From an uncultured Collinsella sp. (GTDB lineage Bacteria > Actinomycetota > Coriobacteriia > Coriobacteriales > Coriobacteriaceae), in assembly GCA_959028445.1 (NCBI GenBank), contig CAUFRY010000010.1:1-59707 (forward strand): 59,707 bases of DNA, written 5' to 3'. The notes under the pieces are model-generated. The model worked only from the letters and a program-made list of their open reading frames with translations. It ran no database searches and was not told the origin of the DNA. The translations under genes and the position numbers were made by a program. Below, one piece after another: positions 43,926 to 53,175 of the stretch. The first letter of the stretch is position 1, and each line of letters starts with the position of its first letter.

Positions 43926-44755
43926 GCAAGCATTCCTCCCCTGCACTTACCATGCGCGATGCGCTCTACGAGGCTCCCGGCCCCAAGATGCGCGCCAAGA
44001 TTCGCATCGGCACCGCTATCTCGCTCGTTGCCGTCGCTGTGCTCGTCGCCCTGGTACTGCAGCGCTTTTATGTGACCGGCCAGCTTTCGGTCCACTATTG
44101 GTATTTCTTTACACACCTCACCACCTGGAAGTTCCTGCTTGCCGGCTTTGAGGGCACCGTTAAAGTCGCGCTCACCGCCGGCGCCATCGCGCTGGTGCTG
44201 GGCCTAGCCCTTATGCTCGGCCGTACCAGCGACATTAAGCCGCTGCAGCTGGTCTGCCGCGTGCTCACCGACTTCTTCCGTGGCGTGCCGAGTCTGCTGT
44301 TCATCTACTTCTTCTTTTTGGTGCTGCCCCAGTACAAGATCGCGCTGCCGTCGTTTTGGATGCTCACGCTTCCCGTCGCGCTCGCTGCAGCCGGCGTACT
44401 TGCCGAGATTTTCCGCGCCGGCGTCAACGCCGTACCGCGCGGGCAGGTCGAGGCGGCCCAGGCGCTCGGTCTCTCCAAGGCTAAAATCACCTTTAAAATC
44501 GTATTGCCGCAGGCTATTCGATTTATCATTCCGTCGTTGATTTCGCAGCTCGTGGTCGTAGTCAAAGACACCACCGTCGCCTACGTGGTGAGCTACCCCG
44601 ACCTCATGCAAAACGCCCGCGTGCTCATTACCAACTACGATGCCCTCGTGTCGGTCTACCTGGTAATCGCGGTCATCTATATCCTCATCAACGTCGCGAT
44701 TAACAAGGCCGCTGTCTACGTTTCGCACAAGACCGGCGCGACCATCATCCGCTAA
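43922..44755 (+). CDS. Amino-acid ABC transporter permease (second subunit)
   Basis: 277 residues with a longer polar N-terminus than its partner, then HisM/GlnP-type membrane segments. The EAA loop is EAAQALGLSKAKITFKIVLP; FFRGVPSLLFIYFFFLVLPQ is the substrate-pathway segment. Starts inside the stop of the first permease (ATGA), indicating coupled translation and a heterodimeric channel. Confidence 0.93.
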   Translation: MSKHSSPALTMRDALYEAPGPKMRAKIRIGTAISLVAVAVLVALVLQRFYVTGQLSVHYWYFFTHLTTWKFLLAGFEGTVKVALTAGAIALVLGLALMLGRTSDIKPLQLVCRVLTDFFRGVPSLLFIYFFFLVLPQYKIALPSFWMLTLPVALAAAGVLAEIFRAGVNAVPRGQVEAAQALGLSKAKITFKIVLPQAIRFIIPSLISQLVVVVKDTTVAYVVSYPDLMQNARVLITNYDALVSVYLVIAVIYILINVAINKAAVYVSHKTGATIIR

Positions 44756-44791
44756 CGCTTTACCATTTCGAGTCATAAGGAGCCGAGCACC

Positions 44792-45556
44792 ATGGCACAG
44801 AGCACTTCTTCTACCGGCAATCAGCCGCTGATTGAGCTCAAGCACGTCGATAAGCACTATGGCGATCTGCACGTTCTCAACGACATCAATCTCTCGGTCG
44901 ACCGCGGTGAGGTCGTCGTTGTGATCGGACCCTCGGGCTCGGGCAAGTCGACCATGTGCCGAACCATCAACCGCTTGGAGACCATCGACTCGGGCGAGAT
45001 CCTCATCGAAGGTCAGCCGCTTCCGCAGGAAGGCAAAGACCTTGCCCGCATGCGCGCCGAGTTGGGTATGGTGTTTCAGCAGTTCAACCTGTTCGAACAT
45101 ATGACCGTACTGCAGAACGTCATGCTGGGGCCGGTCGACGTGCTGGGCGTCTCCAAGGATGAGGCTCGCGAGCGCGCCATGGACCTACTGGGCCGCGTGG
45201 GCGTTGCCGAGCAGGCCGATAAGGTGCCCGCACAGCTCTCGGGCGGCCAGCAACAGCGCGTGGCCATCGCCCGTTCACTCGCCATGCAGCCCAAGGCCAT
45301 GCTCTTTGACGAGCCCACAAGTGCCCTTGACCCCGAGATGATCAACGAGGTGCTCGAGGTCATGGTGCGCTTGGCGCAGCAGGGCATGACGATGATCGTC
45401 ATCACGCACGAGATGAACTTTGCCCGCCGCGTGGCCGACCGCGTCGTGTTTATGGCCGACGGCCAGATCGTGGAAACCGGCACGCCCGACGAGTTCTTCG
45501 ACCACCCCCAGACCAAGCGCGCCCAGGACTTCCTCAACTCCATCAAGGGCCACTAA
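44792..45556 (+). CDS. Amino-acid ABC transporter ATP-binding protein
   Basis: 254 residues. Walker A GPSGSGKST, Q-loop MVFQQFNLF, signature LSGGQQQR, Walker B MLFDEPTSALD and the switch histidine in VITHEMNFA are intact. It belongs to the GlnQ/HisP group of polar amino-acid importers. AAGGAG precedes the ATG. It is third-from-last to last gene of the operon, energising the two permeases. Confidence 0.95.
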   Translation: MAQSTSSTGNQPLIELKHVDKHYGDLHVLNDINLSVDRGEVVVVIGPSGSGKSTMCRTINRLETIDSGEILIEGQPLPQEGKDLARMRAELGMVFQQFNLFEHMTVLQNVMLGPVDVLGVSKDEARERAMDLLGRVGVAEQADKVPAQLSGGQQQRVAIARSLAMQPKAMLFDEPTSALDPEMINEVLEVMVRLAQQGMTMIVITHEMNFARRVADRVVFMADGQIVETGTPDEFFDHPQTKRAQDFLNSIKGH

Positions 45557-45643
45557 CCCAATTGCCACGCGGGCGAATTCGTCAGTAACGTTTGTCCCGC
45601 GCCACCCCTGTGCCATGTCCACCCGGATTCGAAAGCCACACCC

Positions 45644-46453
45644 ATGATCGGAACCCGTACCTCATCGTCCTACACCCCGCACGTCGACGTTGCCCCCGCC
45701 GACCGTCCGCTCATCCTGGTGGCGCCGCGTTGGGAAGAGGCAAAACCGTTTTTGAGCGAGACCCTCTCCCCCAACGAGGAAATCGCAAGTGTCTTTGTCG
45801 ATGCCATCCTTGCCGCCGGTGGCCTGCCGCTGCAGATGTCTATTACCGAAGACGTCGATGTTATCCGTCATTACGTGGAAATCGCTGACGGTATCGCTAT
45901 TCCCGGCGGCCCGGACGTCAACCCCAAACGCTGGGGCGACGAGCGTCCTTACGACCCCACGCTGTGCTGCGAGATTCGCGACCGTTTTGAGTTTAAGCTG
46001 GTTAACGAGGTGCTTCGCGCCAAGAAGCCGCTCTTTACCACCTGCCGAGGCACGCAGCTGCTCAATGTCGCCACCGGCGGCACCCTGTGCATGGACGTGC
46101 CGAGCCTGGGTGCGCGCGAGGGCCGCACGCAGTGGCGCCATACCCACGTGCTCAACGATCCCGTGCACCCCGTCGAGGTCGTGCCGGGCTCGCTGCTGGA
46201 GCGCGCGGTTGGCGGGCACAGGCTGATCCAGACCAACTCGGCACATCACTGCTGCGTCGACCGTCTGGGTAAAAGCACGCGCTTGGTCGCCAAGGCAACC
46301 GATGGCGTGCCCGAGTGCATCGAAGTCGAAGGCCAACCCTTCTGCCTGGGCGTGCAATGGCATCCCGAGTACACCTGGCAGACGCTCGAAACCGACTTTA
46401 ACCTCTGGAAGTCGTTTGTCGAGGCAGCGGCAAAGGTTAAGCAGGCCCGTTAG
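45644..46453 (+). CDS. Gamma-glutamyl-gamma-aminobutyrate hydrolase family (peptidase C26)
   Basis: 269 residues, class-I glutamine-amidotransferase-like fold. The nucleophile Cys134 sits in FTTCRGTQLLNVATGG and the histidine and glutamate in GVQWHPEY near residue 235; IAIPGGPDVNPKRWGDERPY is the family N-terminal signature. PuuD-type enzymes cleave gamma-glutamyl amides, releasing glutamate. Being 87 bp behind the amino-acid importer without a terminator between, it is likely in the same transcript. The ribosome binding site is weak. Confidence 0.9.
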   Translation: MIGTRTSSSYTPHVDVAPADRPLILVAPRWEEAKPFLSETLSPNEEIASVFVDAILAAGGLPLQMSITEDVDVIRHYVEIADGIAIPGGPDVNPKRWGDERPYDPTLCCEIRDRFEFKLVNEVLRAKKPLFTTCRGTQLLNVATGGTLCMDVPSLGAREGRTQWRHTHVLNDPVHPVEVVPGSLLERAVGGHRLIQTNSAHHCCVDRLGKSTRLVAKATDGVPECIEVEGQPFCLGVQWHPEYTWQTLETDFNLWKSFVEAAAKVKQAR

Positions 46454-46468
46454 TTCACGGACAGCACA

Positions 46469-46521
46469 ACACAAAAGGGCGCCCCGCCGGCCACATGGTC
46501 CGGCGGGGCGCCCTTTTGTGT
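46469..46521. terminator. Bidirectional terminator, 22-bp perfect stem
   Basis: ACACAAAAGGGCGCCCCGCC starts the left arm (46469-46490), exactly complementary to 46500-46521 around a 9-nt loop. A and T tracts at the stem base let it work on both strands, between the convergent C26 peptidase and Hpt genes. Confidence 0.9.
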
Positions 46522-46562
46522 CTACATCAACGAACTTGGGGCAGCCCAAGGCTCACAACCTC

Positions 46563-46919
46563 TTACTCGCCCGCCTCGCGCAGGGCCGACATCGTAGCCG
46601 CATATTGCTGCTGCAACGCATGCATTCCCTCGCGAGCGCCGTCAACGAAATCGGCGCCGCGCAGCGCCTCGGTCACCACGACCGCCGGCTCGTACAGATT
46701 ATCGAATCCCAGATTCTGACTCACGCCCTTGAGCGTGTGCGCTGCCATAAACGCACCTTCGGCGTCTCCTGCCGCCATGGCGGCCTCCAGCTTGTCCATG
46801 CTCTCGTCATCCAAAAACTTGAGGGCAAAGCGGGCAAGCATTTCCTCGCCCATCAGCCGAGCGCACGCGTCATCATAATTAGCGCCGATCTTCTCATACG
46901 CCTCACGCATGGAAATCAT
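46563..46919 (-). CDS. Hpt (histidine phosphotransfer) domain protein
   Basis: 118 residues, an isolated four-helix Hpt domain. The phosphorylatable histidine is in AAHTLKGVSQNLGFDNL. Such proteins relay phosphoryl groups between hybrid kinases and response regulators. The ATG at 46919 has AAGGAG 9 bp upstream. It follows the GGDEF/REC/HD-GYP gene after 23 bp on the same strand, so it probably feeds phosphoryl groups to that receiver domain. Confidence 0.88.
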   Translation of the reverse strand: MISMREAYEKIGANYDDACARLMGEEMLARFALKFLDDESMDKLEAAMAAGDAEGAFMAAHTLKGVSQNLGFDNLYEPAVVVTEALRGADFVDGAREGMHALQQQYAATMSALREAGE

Positions 46920-46942
46920 GGATTAAAACTCCTTAGGTCAAA

Positions 46943-48823
46943 CTAAATCGTGGGAAACGCGACAACGTCGGCGGGGCGTGCCAACGTCTCGGCAATACGG
47001 TCTTGCACCTCGAGCAGGCAGTCGAGCAACAGCGGGTTAAAGGTGCCGCACTTACCGTCCAGGATCATCTGGATCGCCTCCTTGTGCGGAATAGCGTCCT
47101 TGTACACACGCACGCTCGTCAGAGCATCGTACACGTCGGCCACCGAGACCACCTGCGCGGCAATGGGAATTTCGTCGCCCTTAAGGCCATCGGGATAACC
47201 CTTGCCGTCCCAGCGCTCGTGGTGCCAACGCGCGATCTGGTACGCATATTCCATAAGCGCATTACCGACGTGATGGCGGCCCAGCTCAAGCAGCATGTCG
47301 GCGCCGATCGTGGTATGCGTCTTCATAATCTCGAACTCCTCGGGCGTAAGGCGTCCGGGCTTGTTGAGAATCGCATCGTCAATCGACATCTTGCCGATAT
47401 CGTGCAGCGCCGAAGCCAGGGCGATCGTGGAGCGTTCCTCATTGTCGAGGGAGATCGTGTCGCTACGCCGGACCAGACAGCCAAGCAGCAGCTCGGTCAG
47501 CTTCTCGATGTTCGTAACGTGCCTGCCGCTCTCGCCGTTGCGAAGCTCCATGACGCCGGCCATGATGTCGATGAGCATGCGACTGTTCTTGACGCGCTCG
47601 TTGTACTGCTGGGACAGCAGATTCGTCAGGCGGCGCTGTTTGGCGTATAGGCGGATGGTGTTGCTTACACGGCGGCGCACGACACGGGAGTCAAACGGGC
47701 GGTTGATATAGTCCGAGGCGCCCAGCTCGTACGCGCGCAGAACCATATCATCGGAATCTTCGCTCGAAATCATGATGACGGGCAGATTGTCACTAACCGA
47801 TCGGCGCGACAGATCGGCCAGCACCTCAAAGCCGCTTACGCCCGGCATGACAATATCCAGCAGCACGAGCGACAACTCATCGCCATAGCGGTCGACCATG
47901 TCGAGCGCCGCACGACCGTGGTCGGCCTCGAGGATGCAATACTCGTCCTTGAGCATCTCGCTGAGAATGGCTCGGTTCATCTCGGAGTCATCGACAATAA
48001 GCACCAAAGGCTTTTCGCTTTGGAAGGCCTCGATGGAATCGGCATCGGTCACGACCGTACCGGCTTTTGCCTTAGCGCGGCTCAATAACTGGACAGCGCG
48101 GCCAACGCCCTCATCGACCGTCTCGCCATGAATGCGAACGCCACCAACACATGCCGTCAAGCTCACGTACTCATGGCCCGGAATAATCGTGGAATGAACG
48201 GCTTCGGATACCTGATGCAAGCGACGGGCGAAGTCATCGGAGGGAATATCGGGCATGACGACCACAAACTTGTCGCAGCCATAGCGCACAAGCTCGTCAG
48301 TCAAACGAATTCCGCTGCGTATGGCTGTCGCCACAGCACCGAGTGCAAGGTCGCCGGCATGACGGCCACACGTATCGTTGAAGGCCCTAAAATCATCAAG
48401 GTCGATCATCGCAACACCGGCCTTCATGCGGGCGCTACGGAGCTTTTCCTCGTAATATCGACGATTGCACACGCCCGTCAGCACGTCGGTGTAGACGAGG
48501 TCCTCTTCTGCAGCCTCTTGCTCATCGATCGGACGCACCATCAGCAGGACGTGAGGCTCGCCCTCGACCTTCAGAGGGCGCAGGCGAGCGCGGTACTCGG
48601 TACCATCATTGAGCAGCTGCTCCGATACATCATCGGAACCTGCCAAGGCCTCAAGACTCGACTGACGCAGACAAGGGCACCGATTGCCGGCGAGCAAGCA
48701 GTTAGGCTCGCTCTTAATCTGATCGGCCGACAGCAAACGCACCACGGGGTAGGTCTTCGCGACGCGGGCGACCTCGGCGGCAGCCTCCTCGTCGGTTAGA
48801 TTGACCTCGTGATTATTGAGCAT
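46943..48823 (-). CDS. GGDEF-like / receiver / HD-GYP signalling protein
   Basis: 626 residues. Residues 1-100 are a sensor-like region with a Cys cluster (NCLLAGNRCPC); 108-265 a GGDEF domain whose active motif is degenerate (GCDKF at 182-186); 272-392 a receiver with phospho-acceptor Asp323 (VLLDIVMPG) but Arg where Lys is usual before PF (NRPF); 415-615 an HD-GYP phosphodiesterase with ALHDIGK and HHERWDGKGYP intact. It should degrade cyclic di-GMP rather than make it. It is followed by an Hpt gene. GAAAGGG precedes the ATG. Confidence 0.93.
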   Translation of the reverse strand: MLNNHEVNLTDEEAAAEVARVAKTYPVVRLLSADQIKSEPNCLLAGNRCPCLRQSSLEALAGSDDVSEQLLNDGTEYRARLRPLKVEGEPHVLLMVRPIDEQEAAEEDLVYTDVLTGVCNRRYYEEKLRSARMKAGVAMIDLDDFRAFNDTCGRHAGDLALGAVATAIRSGIRLTDELVRYGCDKFVVVMPDIPSDDFARRLHQVSEAVHSTIIPGHEYVSLTACVGGVRIHGETVDEGVGRAVQLLSRAKAKAGTVVTDADSIEAFQSEKPLVLIVDDSEMNRAILSEMLKDEYCILEADHGRAALDMVDRYGDELSLVLLDIVMPGVSGFEVLADLSRRSVSDNLPVIMISSEDSDDMVLRAYELGASDYINRPFDSRVVRRRVSNTIRLYAKQRRLTNLLSQQYNERVKNSRMLIDIMAGVMELRNGESGRHVTNIEKLTELLLGCLVRRSDTISLDNEERSTIALASALHDIGKMSIDDAILNKPGRLTPEEFEIMKTHTTIGADMLLELGRHHVGNALMEYAYQIARWHHERWDGKGYPDGLKGDEIPIAAQVVSVADVYDALTSVRVYKDAIPHKEAIQMILDGKCGTFNPLLLDCLLEVQDRIAETLARPADVVAFPTI

Positions 48824-49033
48824 ATGGGGCCCTTTCGATAGTTTCGCATGGTAGCGGTGGGTTCCAAATGTTACAAGGTTAACACCTTGCCGATGCAGGT
48901 AAGCACGTGAATGCTGTTACATTTTTATGAGTTGGCAGACGGCGCGATTGAAGCCGCAGAGGTGAGGTCTTGAGCACATTTGTTGACACGGCCGAAACGT
49001 TTGCGAGTGAAGCCTGTTTTGTTTTTGCAGCTG

Positions 49034-49831
49034 TTAGAACCCCAGGATGCCACGGACAGTCTGGGCAGCCGCTGTCGGGCGATCGCGCAGGCCGTTGTGC
49101 GCGCCGGGAACCATTACGAGTGGACAGCCCAAAAGCTCAGCCGCCACCCTCGTACCAGCCTCGCGAGGTGTATCGACCGAAAGCTCGCCCAAAAACACGG
49201 CCGACACCGCCTTTGACGCGCGGGCGCGCTCCCAGTCGGGAGCATATGTCATATTTGTTCCGTATTCATTGGCCATAAAGCAACGACCATTGCGCAGGGC
49301 ATGTTTGGTTTCCGCTTCGGTCGTCCCGGGAGCCTCGGGGTCCAAGTCGCCGAGGGCTACCAAGAAAAGCCGGAGCGCCCTTGAAACCTTTCCAGCCGCA
49401 ATCATATCGAGCAAAACCGGAGCTGCGCCCATACCGACGCCTTCGGCCGACACAGCCGGCTCATGCAGAATCGCACGGGCGACGAGATGGGGTTCGGTAC
49501 GAAGAAGCTCCAGCGCCACCAACGTACCGGCGCTATGCGCAAGCACATTTGCCGGAGCGCCAACGTGTTCGATCACGGCTTGCAGGTCGGCGGCCTGAGC
49601 GGCAAGATCATAGCTGTCGTCTGCCGCATCGCTGCTGTCACCGCAGCCGCGGCGGTCGTAGGCAATTACGCGGTAGTTGCGACTGAGCTCACAAGCGATA
49701 CCGTCAAAAAATGTGCCATCGACACAAGCGCCGTGCACGCACACCAAGGCAGGAGTATCAGGCGACACATCCGGGCCGGCATATTCGCGACAGGCAATCG
49801 TGGTGCCCGCATTCTCGACCGTAAAATCCAT
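49034..49831 (-). CDS. Alpha/beta hydrolase
   Basis: 265 residues. The oxyanion segment is CVHGACVDG, the nucleophile Ser100 is in VLAHSAGTLVA, and the C-terminal histidine in VPGAHNGLRDRP; a YDRRGCGDSS segment is typical. Substrate is unknown; esterase or haloperoxidase-like. It stands alone between opposite-strand genes. The ribosome binding site is poor, so the start is less certain. Confidence 0.88.
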   Translation of the reverse strand: MDFTVENAGTTIACREYAGPDVSPDTPALVCVHGACVDGTFFDGIACELSRNYRVIAYDRRGCGDSSDAADDSYDLAAQAADLQAVIEHVGAPANVLAHSAGTLVALELLRTEPHLVARAILHEPAVSAEGVGMGAAPVLLDMIAAGKVSRALRLFLVALGDLDPEAPGTTEAETKHALRNGRCFMANEYGTNMTYAPDWERARASKAVSAVFLGELSVDTPREAGTRVAAELLGCPLVMVPGAHNGLRDRPTAAAQTVRGILGF

Positions 49832-50056
49832 GTTGTGCCCCCATCATCAATGCTCATCCAGTTGCACGTCAGTGCGGTTGAATGGACCCGCATTGCCTTA
49901 CACCTTGTTAACAGATTAACTTTACCCGACCCGAGGCTTTTCATGACACGGCATAATGAGCGACGTGAAAAAACGAAACTTGTAAAGCAAGAGCCCGCAC
50001 CCTGCTTTGGAGCCGATGCTATGCTTAGGCACAATTGTCTTGAGGAGCATATGCCT

Positions 50057-50833
50057 ATGTCTACGTTTTTGAATGCCAGCCCCATCTTTGGGCCCGTTCG
50101 CAGCCGTCGCCTTGGCCTCTCGCTCGGCGTCAACATGATGCCGGCCAGCGGCAAAATCTGCACGTTCGACTGCATTTACTGCGAAAACGGCCTCAACGCC
50201 GAGCGCCCCTGCCATGAGCCGTACAACACAGCTGCCGTGGTACTCGACGCGCTCGAGGCAAAGCTGCGCGAGATGGCAGCCGAGGGCGAGCTCCCCGATG
50301 TGATCACCTTCGCAGGCAACGGCGAGCCCACCGCCGCACCGGAGTTTCCGCAGGCCATCGCCGGCGCCGTCGCGCTGCGCGACGAGCTTGCCCCAAACTC
50401 CAAGATCGCCGTGCTCTCCAACGGCACGCGCGCCGACCGCCCCGAGGTGCACGACGCGCTCATGATGGTCGACGACAACATTCTTAAGCTCGATACCGTC
50501 GACCCGGCATTTATCCAGCTGCTCGACCAGCCCGTTGGCCCCTACGACGTCGAGCACCAGATCGAGACGTTCGCAAGCTTTGACGGTCACGTTATTATCC
50601 AGACGATCTTTTTGACCGGCGAGTATCAAGGCAAGCTCATCGACAACACCGGCGAGGAGCACGTTGCCCCCTGGCTCGCGGCGCTCGAGCGCATTCGCCC
50701 ACAAGAAGCGACCATCTACACGGTGGCGCGCGAGACACCGGTCGCCGGCCTTGCCAAAGCGGCGCCTGAGGTGCTCGACGCCATTGCCGCGCGCGTGCGC
50801 GCCATCGGCATTCCCTGCCAGGTGAGCTACTAG
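50057..50833 (+). CDS. Radical SAM protein (MoaA-like fold, YwfO/DUF-type)
   Basis: 258 residues. The 4Fe-4S cysteine motif CX3CX2C is at residues 35, 39 and 42 (GKICTFDCIYCENG), followed by GEPTAAPEF, the usual glycine-rich SAM-binding region. FGPVRSRRLGLSLGVN before it is typical of a family of radical SAM proteins of unknown specificity. An open frame extends far upstream; the ATG at 50057 has AGGAG 9 bp before it. Its substrate cannot be inferred from context. Confidence 0.88.
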   Translation: MSTFLNASPIFGPVRSRRLGLSLGVNMMPASGKICTFDCIYCENGLNAERPCHEPYNTAAVVLDALEAKLREMAAEGELPDVITFAGNGEPTAAPEFPQAIAGAVALRDELAPNSKIAVLSNGTRADRPEVHDALMMVDDNILKLDTVDPAFIQLLDQPVGPYDVEHQIETFASFDGHVIIQTIFLTGEYQGKLIDNTGEEHVAPWLAALERIRPQEATIYTVARETPVAGLAKAAPEVLDAIAARVRAIGIPCQVSY

Positions 50834-50874
50834 CAAAACCACGCAGTAGCCAGTGCCCGCCATCCCGCTCCATC

Positions 50875-50941
50875 AGTTGCGGTGATATAGTTCCTGTTTA
50901 TGCTGTTAAACCGCTTAAATCGGAACTATATCACCGCAACT
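50875..50941. repeat. Dispersed 20-bp-arm palindrome, copy 2 (perfect)
   Basis: AGTTGCGGTGATATAGTTCC (50875-50894) and its exact complement at 50922-50941 flank a 27-bp loop with TTTA/TAAA. It lies between the radical SAM and methionine aminopeptidase genes. Confidence 0.95.
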
Positions 50942-50993
50942 TTTATGGACGCGTGAGTGGGCTATACTAGCTGCGGATGAAAGGAAGTTAGCC

Positions 50994-51881
50994 ATGTATG
51001 ACAAAGGACCCGTGCCTGGCCGCAACGACGCTTGCTGGTGCGGCAGCGGCAAAAAATACAAGAAATGCCACAGTGCCTTTGATGAGCGCCTCGAGCGCTT
51101 GTGGGAAGAGGGCTGGGAGGTTCTGCCCCGCACACTCTACAAGACGCCCGCCGATATCGAGGGCATCAAGCGCTCGGCCGCCATCAACGTGGGCGTGCTC
51201 GATTACGTGGGCGAGCACATCGCCGCTGGCATGACCACCAACCAGATCGACCAGATGATCTACGACTACACCGTCGAGCACGGTGGCACGCCGGCCGATC
51301 TCAACTACGAGGGCTATCCCAAGAGCGTGTGTACCTCGATCAACGACGTCGTCTGCCACGGCATCCCCTGCGATACGGACGTGCTGCACGAGGGCGACAT
51401 CATCAACGTGGATTGCTCCACGATCTTGGACGGCTACTTTAGCGACTCGAGCCGCATGTTCTGCATCGGCGAGGTCTCGGCCGAGCGCCAACGCCTGGTC
51501 GACGTCACCCGCGCCAGCGTGGAGGCGGGTCTGGCGGCCGTCAAGCCATGGCTACCGCTGTCCGTTATGGCCGAGGCCGTGCAAAAGACCGTCGAGGACG
51601 CCGGCTTTAGCGTGGTGCGCGAGTACGGCGGACACGGCATTGGCAAGGAGTTCCACGAGGACCCGTTTGTGGGCTTTACCACCGAGGCACCCGATGTGGA
51701 CACTATCATGGCCCCGGGCATGGTCTTTACCATCGAGCCCATGGTCAATGCCGGAGCGCCCGACATCAAGATTAGCAAGGGTGACGGTTGGTGTGTGCGC
51801 ACCAAGGACGGCAGCGATTCGGCCCAGTGCGAGGTACAGCTCGTGGTGACCGAGGACGGTTACGAGCTGCTGAGCTGGTAG
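50994..51881 (+). CDS. map: Methionine aminopeptidase with N-terminal SEC-C motif
   Basis: 295 residues. An N-terminal SEC-C zinc motif (RNDACWCGSGKKYKKCH) is followed by the type I MetAP catalytic fold: metal ligands are in INVDCSTILDGYFSDSSRM (both Asp), GGHGIGKEFHEDP (His) and FTIEPMVN and DSAQCEVQLVVTEDG (Glu). It removes N-terminal methionine during translation; the SEC-C part is thought to help ribosome or partner contact. AAAGGAAG precedes the ATG. Confidence 0.96.
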   Translation: MYDKGPVPGRNDACWCGSGKKYKKCHSAFDERLERLWEEGWEVLPRTLYKTPADIEGIKRSAAINVGVLDYVGEHIAAGMTTNQIDQMIYDYTVEHGGTPADLNYEGYPKSVCTSINDVVCHGIPCDTDVLHEGDIINVDCSTILDGYFSDSSRMFCIGEVSAERQRLVDVTRASVEAGLAAVKPWLPLSVMAEAVQKTVEDAGFSVVREYGGHGIGKEFHEDPFVGFTTEAPDVDTIMAPGMVFTIEPMVNAGAPDIKISKGDGWCVRTKDGSDSAQCEVQLVVTEDGYELLSW

Positions 51882-51948
51882 CCGTGGATGCGCCGGATGC
51901 TGACGGGCACGCTCGTCTTGCATCCGGCGTTTTTTAGCGTTTTGCCTG

Positions 51949-51988
51949 ATATAACCTGCCAAAATAAACCTGTCCCTTTTTGGCAGGT
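51949..51988. repeat. GGGACAGG-loop hairpin, copy R3
   Basis: ACCTGCCAAAA, TAAACCTGTCCC, TTTTTGGCAGGT. It lies in the 127-bp gap upstream of the hydroxyacid dehydrogenase gene. Confidence 0.9.
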
Positions 51989-52007
51989 CGAGCGGAGAGG
52001 ACTGCTT

Positions 52008-52943
52008 GTGAACATCCTGGTTTTGCTGCCCGTCAACGACCGTCATCGCGTAATTCTTGAGTCGAGCGCTCCGGGCGAGGACTTTATCTATACGAGCGCC
52101 GACGCCATCACACGTGAGCAGGTCGCCAACGCCGACGTGATCTTGGGCAACATAGACCCTGCCCTGCTTACCGCGTGCGAGCACCTCCAGCTGCTGCAAC
52201 TGCAGACCGCGGGCTATGACGATTACTTGACCGCTGGCACCGTGCCAGCCGACGCTAAGCTCTCCTGCTCGGTAGGCGCCTACGGCCAGGCCGTGAGCGA
52301 GCACATGTTTGCCATGGTCCTTTCCATGATGAAGCGCCTGCCCGGCTATCACGACTTGCAGCGCGAGCATCGCTGGGAGGATTTGGGGCCGGTTACCTCG
52401 CTCAAAAACGCCAACGTGCTGGTGCTGGGCGCGGGCGATATCGGCGGCCACTTCGCCACGCTCTGCCGCGACATGGGCGCGCACGTCCGCGGCATCAAGC
52501 GCCATCCGCTCGTCTACCCCATTGTATTTGAGGACATGGACGGCATGGATGCCCTGTCTGAGCGCCTGGCCGAGGCCGATGTCGTCGCATCCTTTATGCC
52601 GAGCACACCCGAGACCCGCGGCCTGGCGAACGCCGAGTTCTTCGCCGCGATGAAGCCGGGCGCCTTCTTTGCCAACGGCGGCCGCGGCGATTTTGTGGTC
52701 GCCGACGACTTGGTTGCCGCTCTGGAGTCGGGACATCTCGCCGGCGCCGCGGTCGACGTCACCGATCCCGAGCCACTGCCTGCGACAAACCCCCTGTGGG
52801 ATGCGCCCAACATGCTCATCACGCCGCACGTCTCGGGCTGGTTCCACCTGGCAGCCACGCTCAACAACGTGGTCGACATCGCCGCGGAGAATCTGCGTCA
52901 CCTGCAAGCTGGCGAGACGCTTCGCTGCTGGATCGAACACTAA
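52008..52943 (+). CDS. D-2-hydroxyacid dehydrogenase family protein
   Basis: NAD(P)-dependent dehydrogenase of 311 residues. The Rossmann motif VLVLGAGDIGGHFATLCRDM is near residue 145; catalytic Arg is in NGGRGDFVVADDL and the His in MLITPHVSGWFHLA. The start GTG at 52008 has GGAGAGGA 7 bp upstream; an earlier reading would run through repeat R3. The substrate could be a short 2-ketoacid. The N-terminal half is unusually short of the expected formate/glycerate dehydrogenase marks. Confidence 0.88.
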   Translation: MNILVLLPVNDRHRVILESSAPGEDFIYTSADAITREQVANADVILGNIDPALLTACEHLQLLQLQTAGYDDYLTAGTVPADAKLSCSVGAYGQAVSEHMFAMVLSMMKRLPGYHDLQREHRWEDLGPVTSLKNANVLVLGAGDIGGHFATLCRDMGAHVRGIKRHPLVYPIVFEDMDGMDALSERLAEADVVASFMPSTPETRGLANAEFFAAMKPGAFFANGGRGDFVVADDLVAALESGHLAGAAVDVTDPEPLPATNPLWDAPNMLITPHVSGWFHLAATLNNVVDIAAENLRHLQAGETLRCWIEH

Positions 52944-52945
52944 GA

Positions 52946-52972
52946 ATTACGCCGTTTTACAAACGGCGTAAT
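52946..52972 (+). terminator. Hairpin after the hydroxyacid dehydrogenase gene
   Basis: ATTACGCCGTTT-TAC-AAACGGCGTAAT, a perfect 12-bp stem two bases after the stop codon. No long T-run follows. Confidence 0.65.
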
Positions 52973-52985
52973 GAGCCGACGCTGC

Positions 52986-53147
52986 GAGCCCGCCGTTTGG
53001 CCAATCTGCCGTTCAATTTCAAAGGCGCGACCAGAAGGTCAGCGCCTTTTCATTTCACGGCACCTTGTCTCAAACGGCGGGCTCTCGCTGACTTTTGTTC
53101 GACCTGCGGCGCTTTGCTGGCGCGACCCTACCTGTGGGCTCTCGCTG
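52986..53147. repeat. Nested fold-back plus short direct repeat
   Basis: Outer arms GAGCCCGCCGTTTG (52986-52999) and CAAACGGCGGGCTC (53071-53084) enclose the hairpin AAAGGCGCGACC-AGAA-GGTC-A-GCGCCTTTT (53021-53050), which has a T end. GGGCTCTCGCTG is repeated directly at 53079-53090 and 53136-53147. Between opposite-facing genes. Confidence 0.75.
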
Positions 53148-53175
53148 GCCATTATTCGACCAGAGGGGTCTAGCG

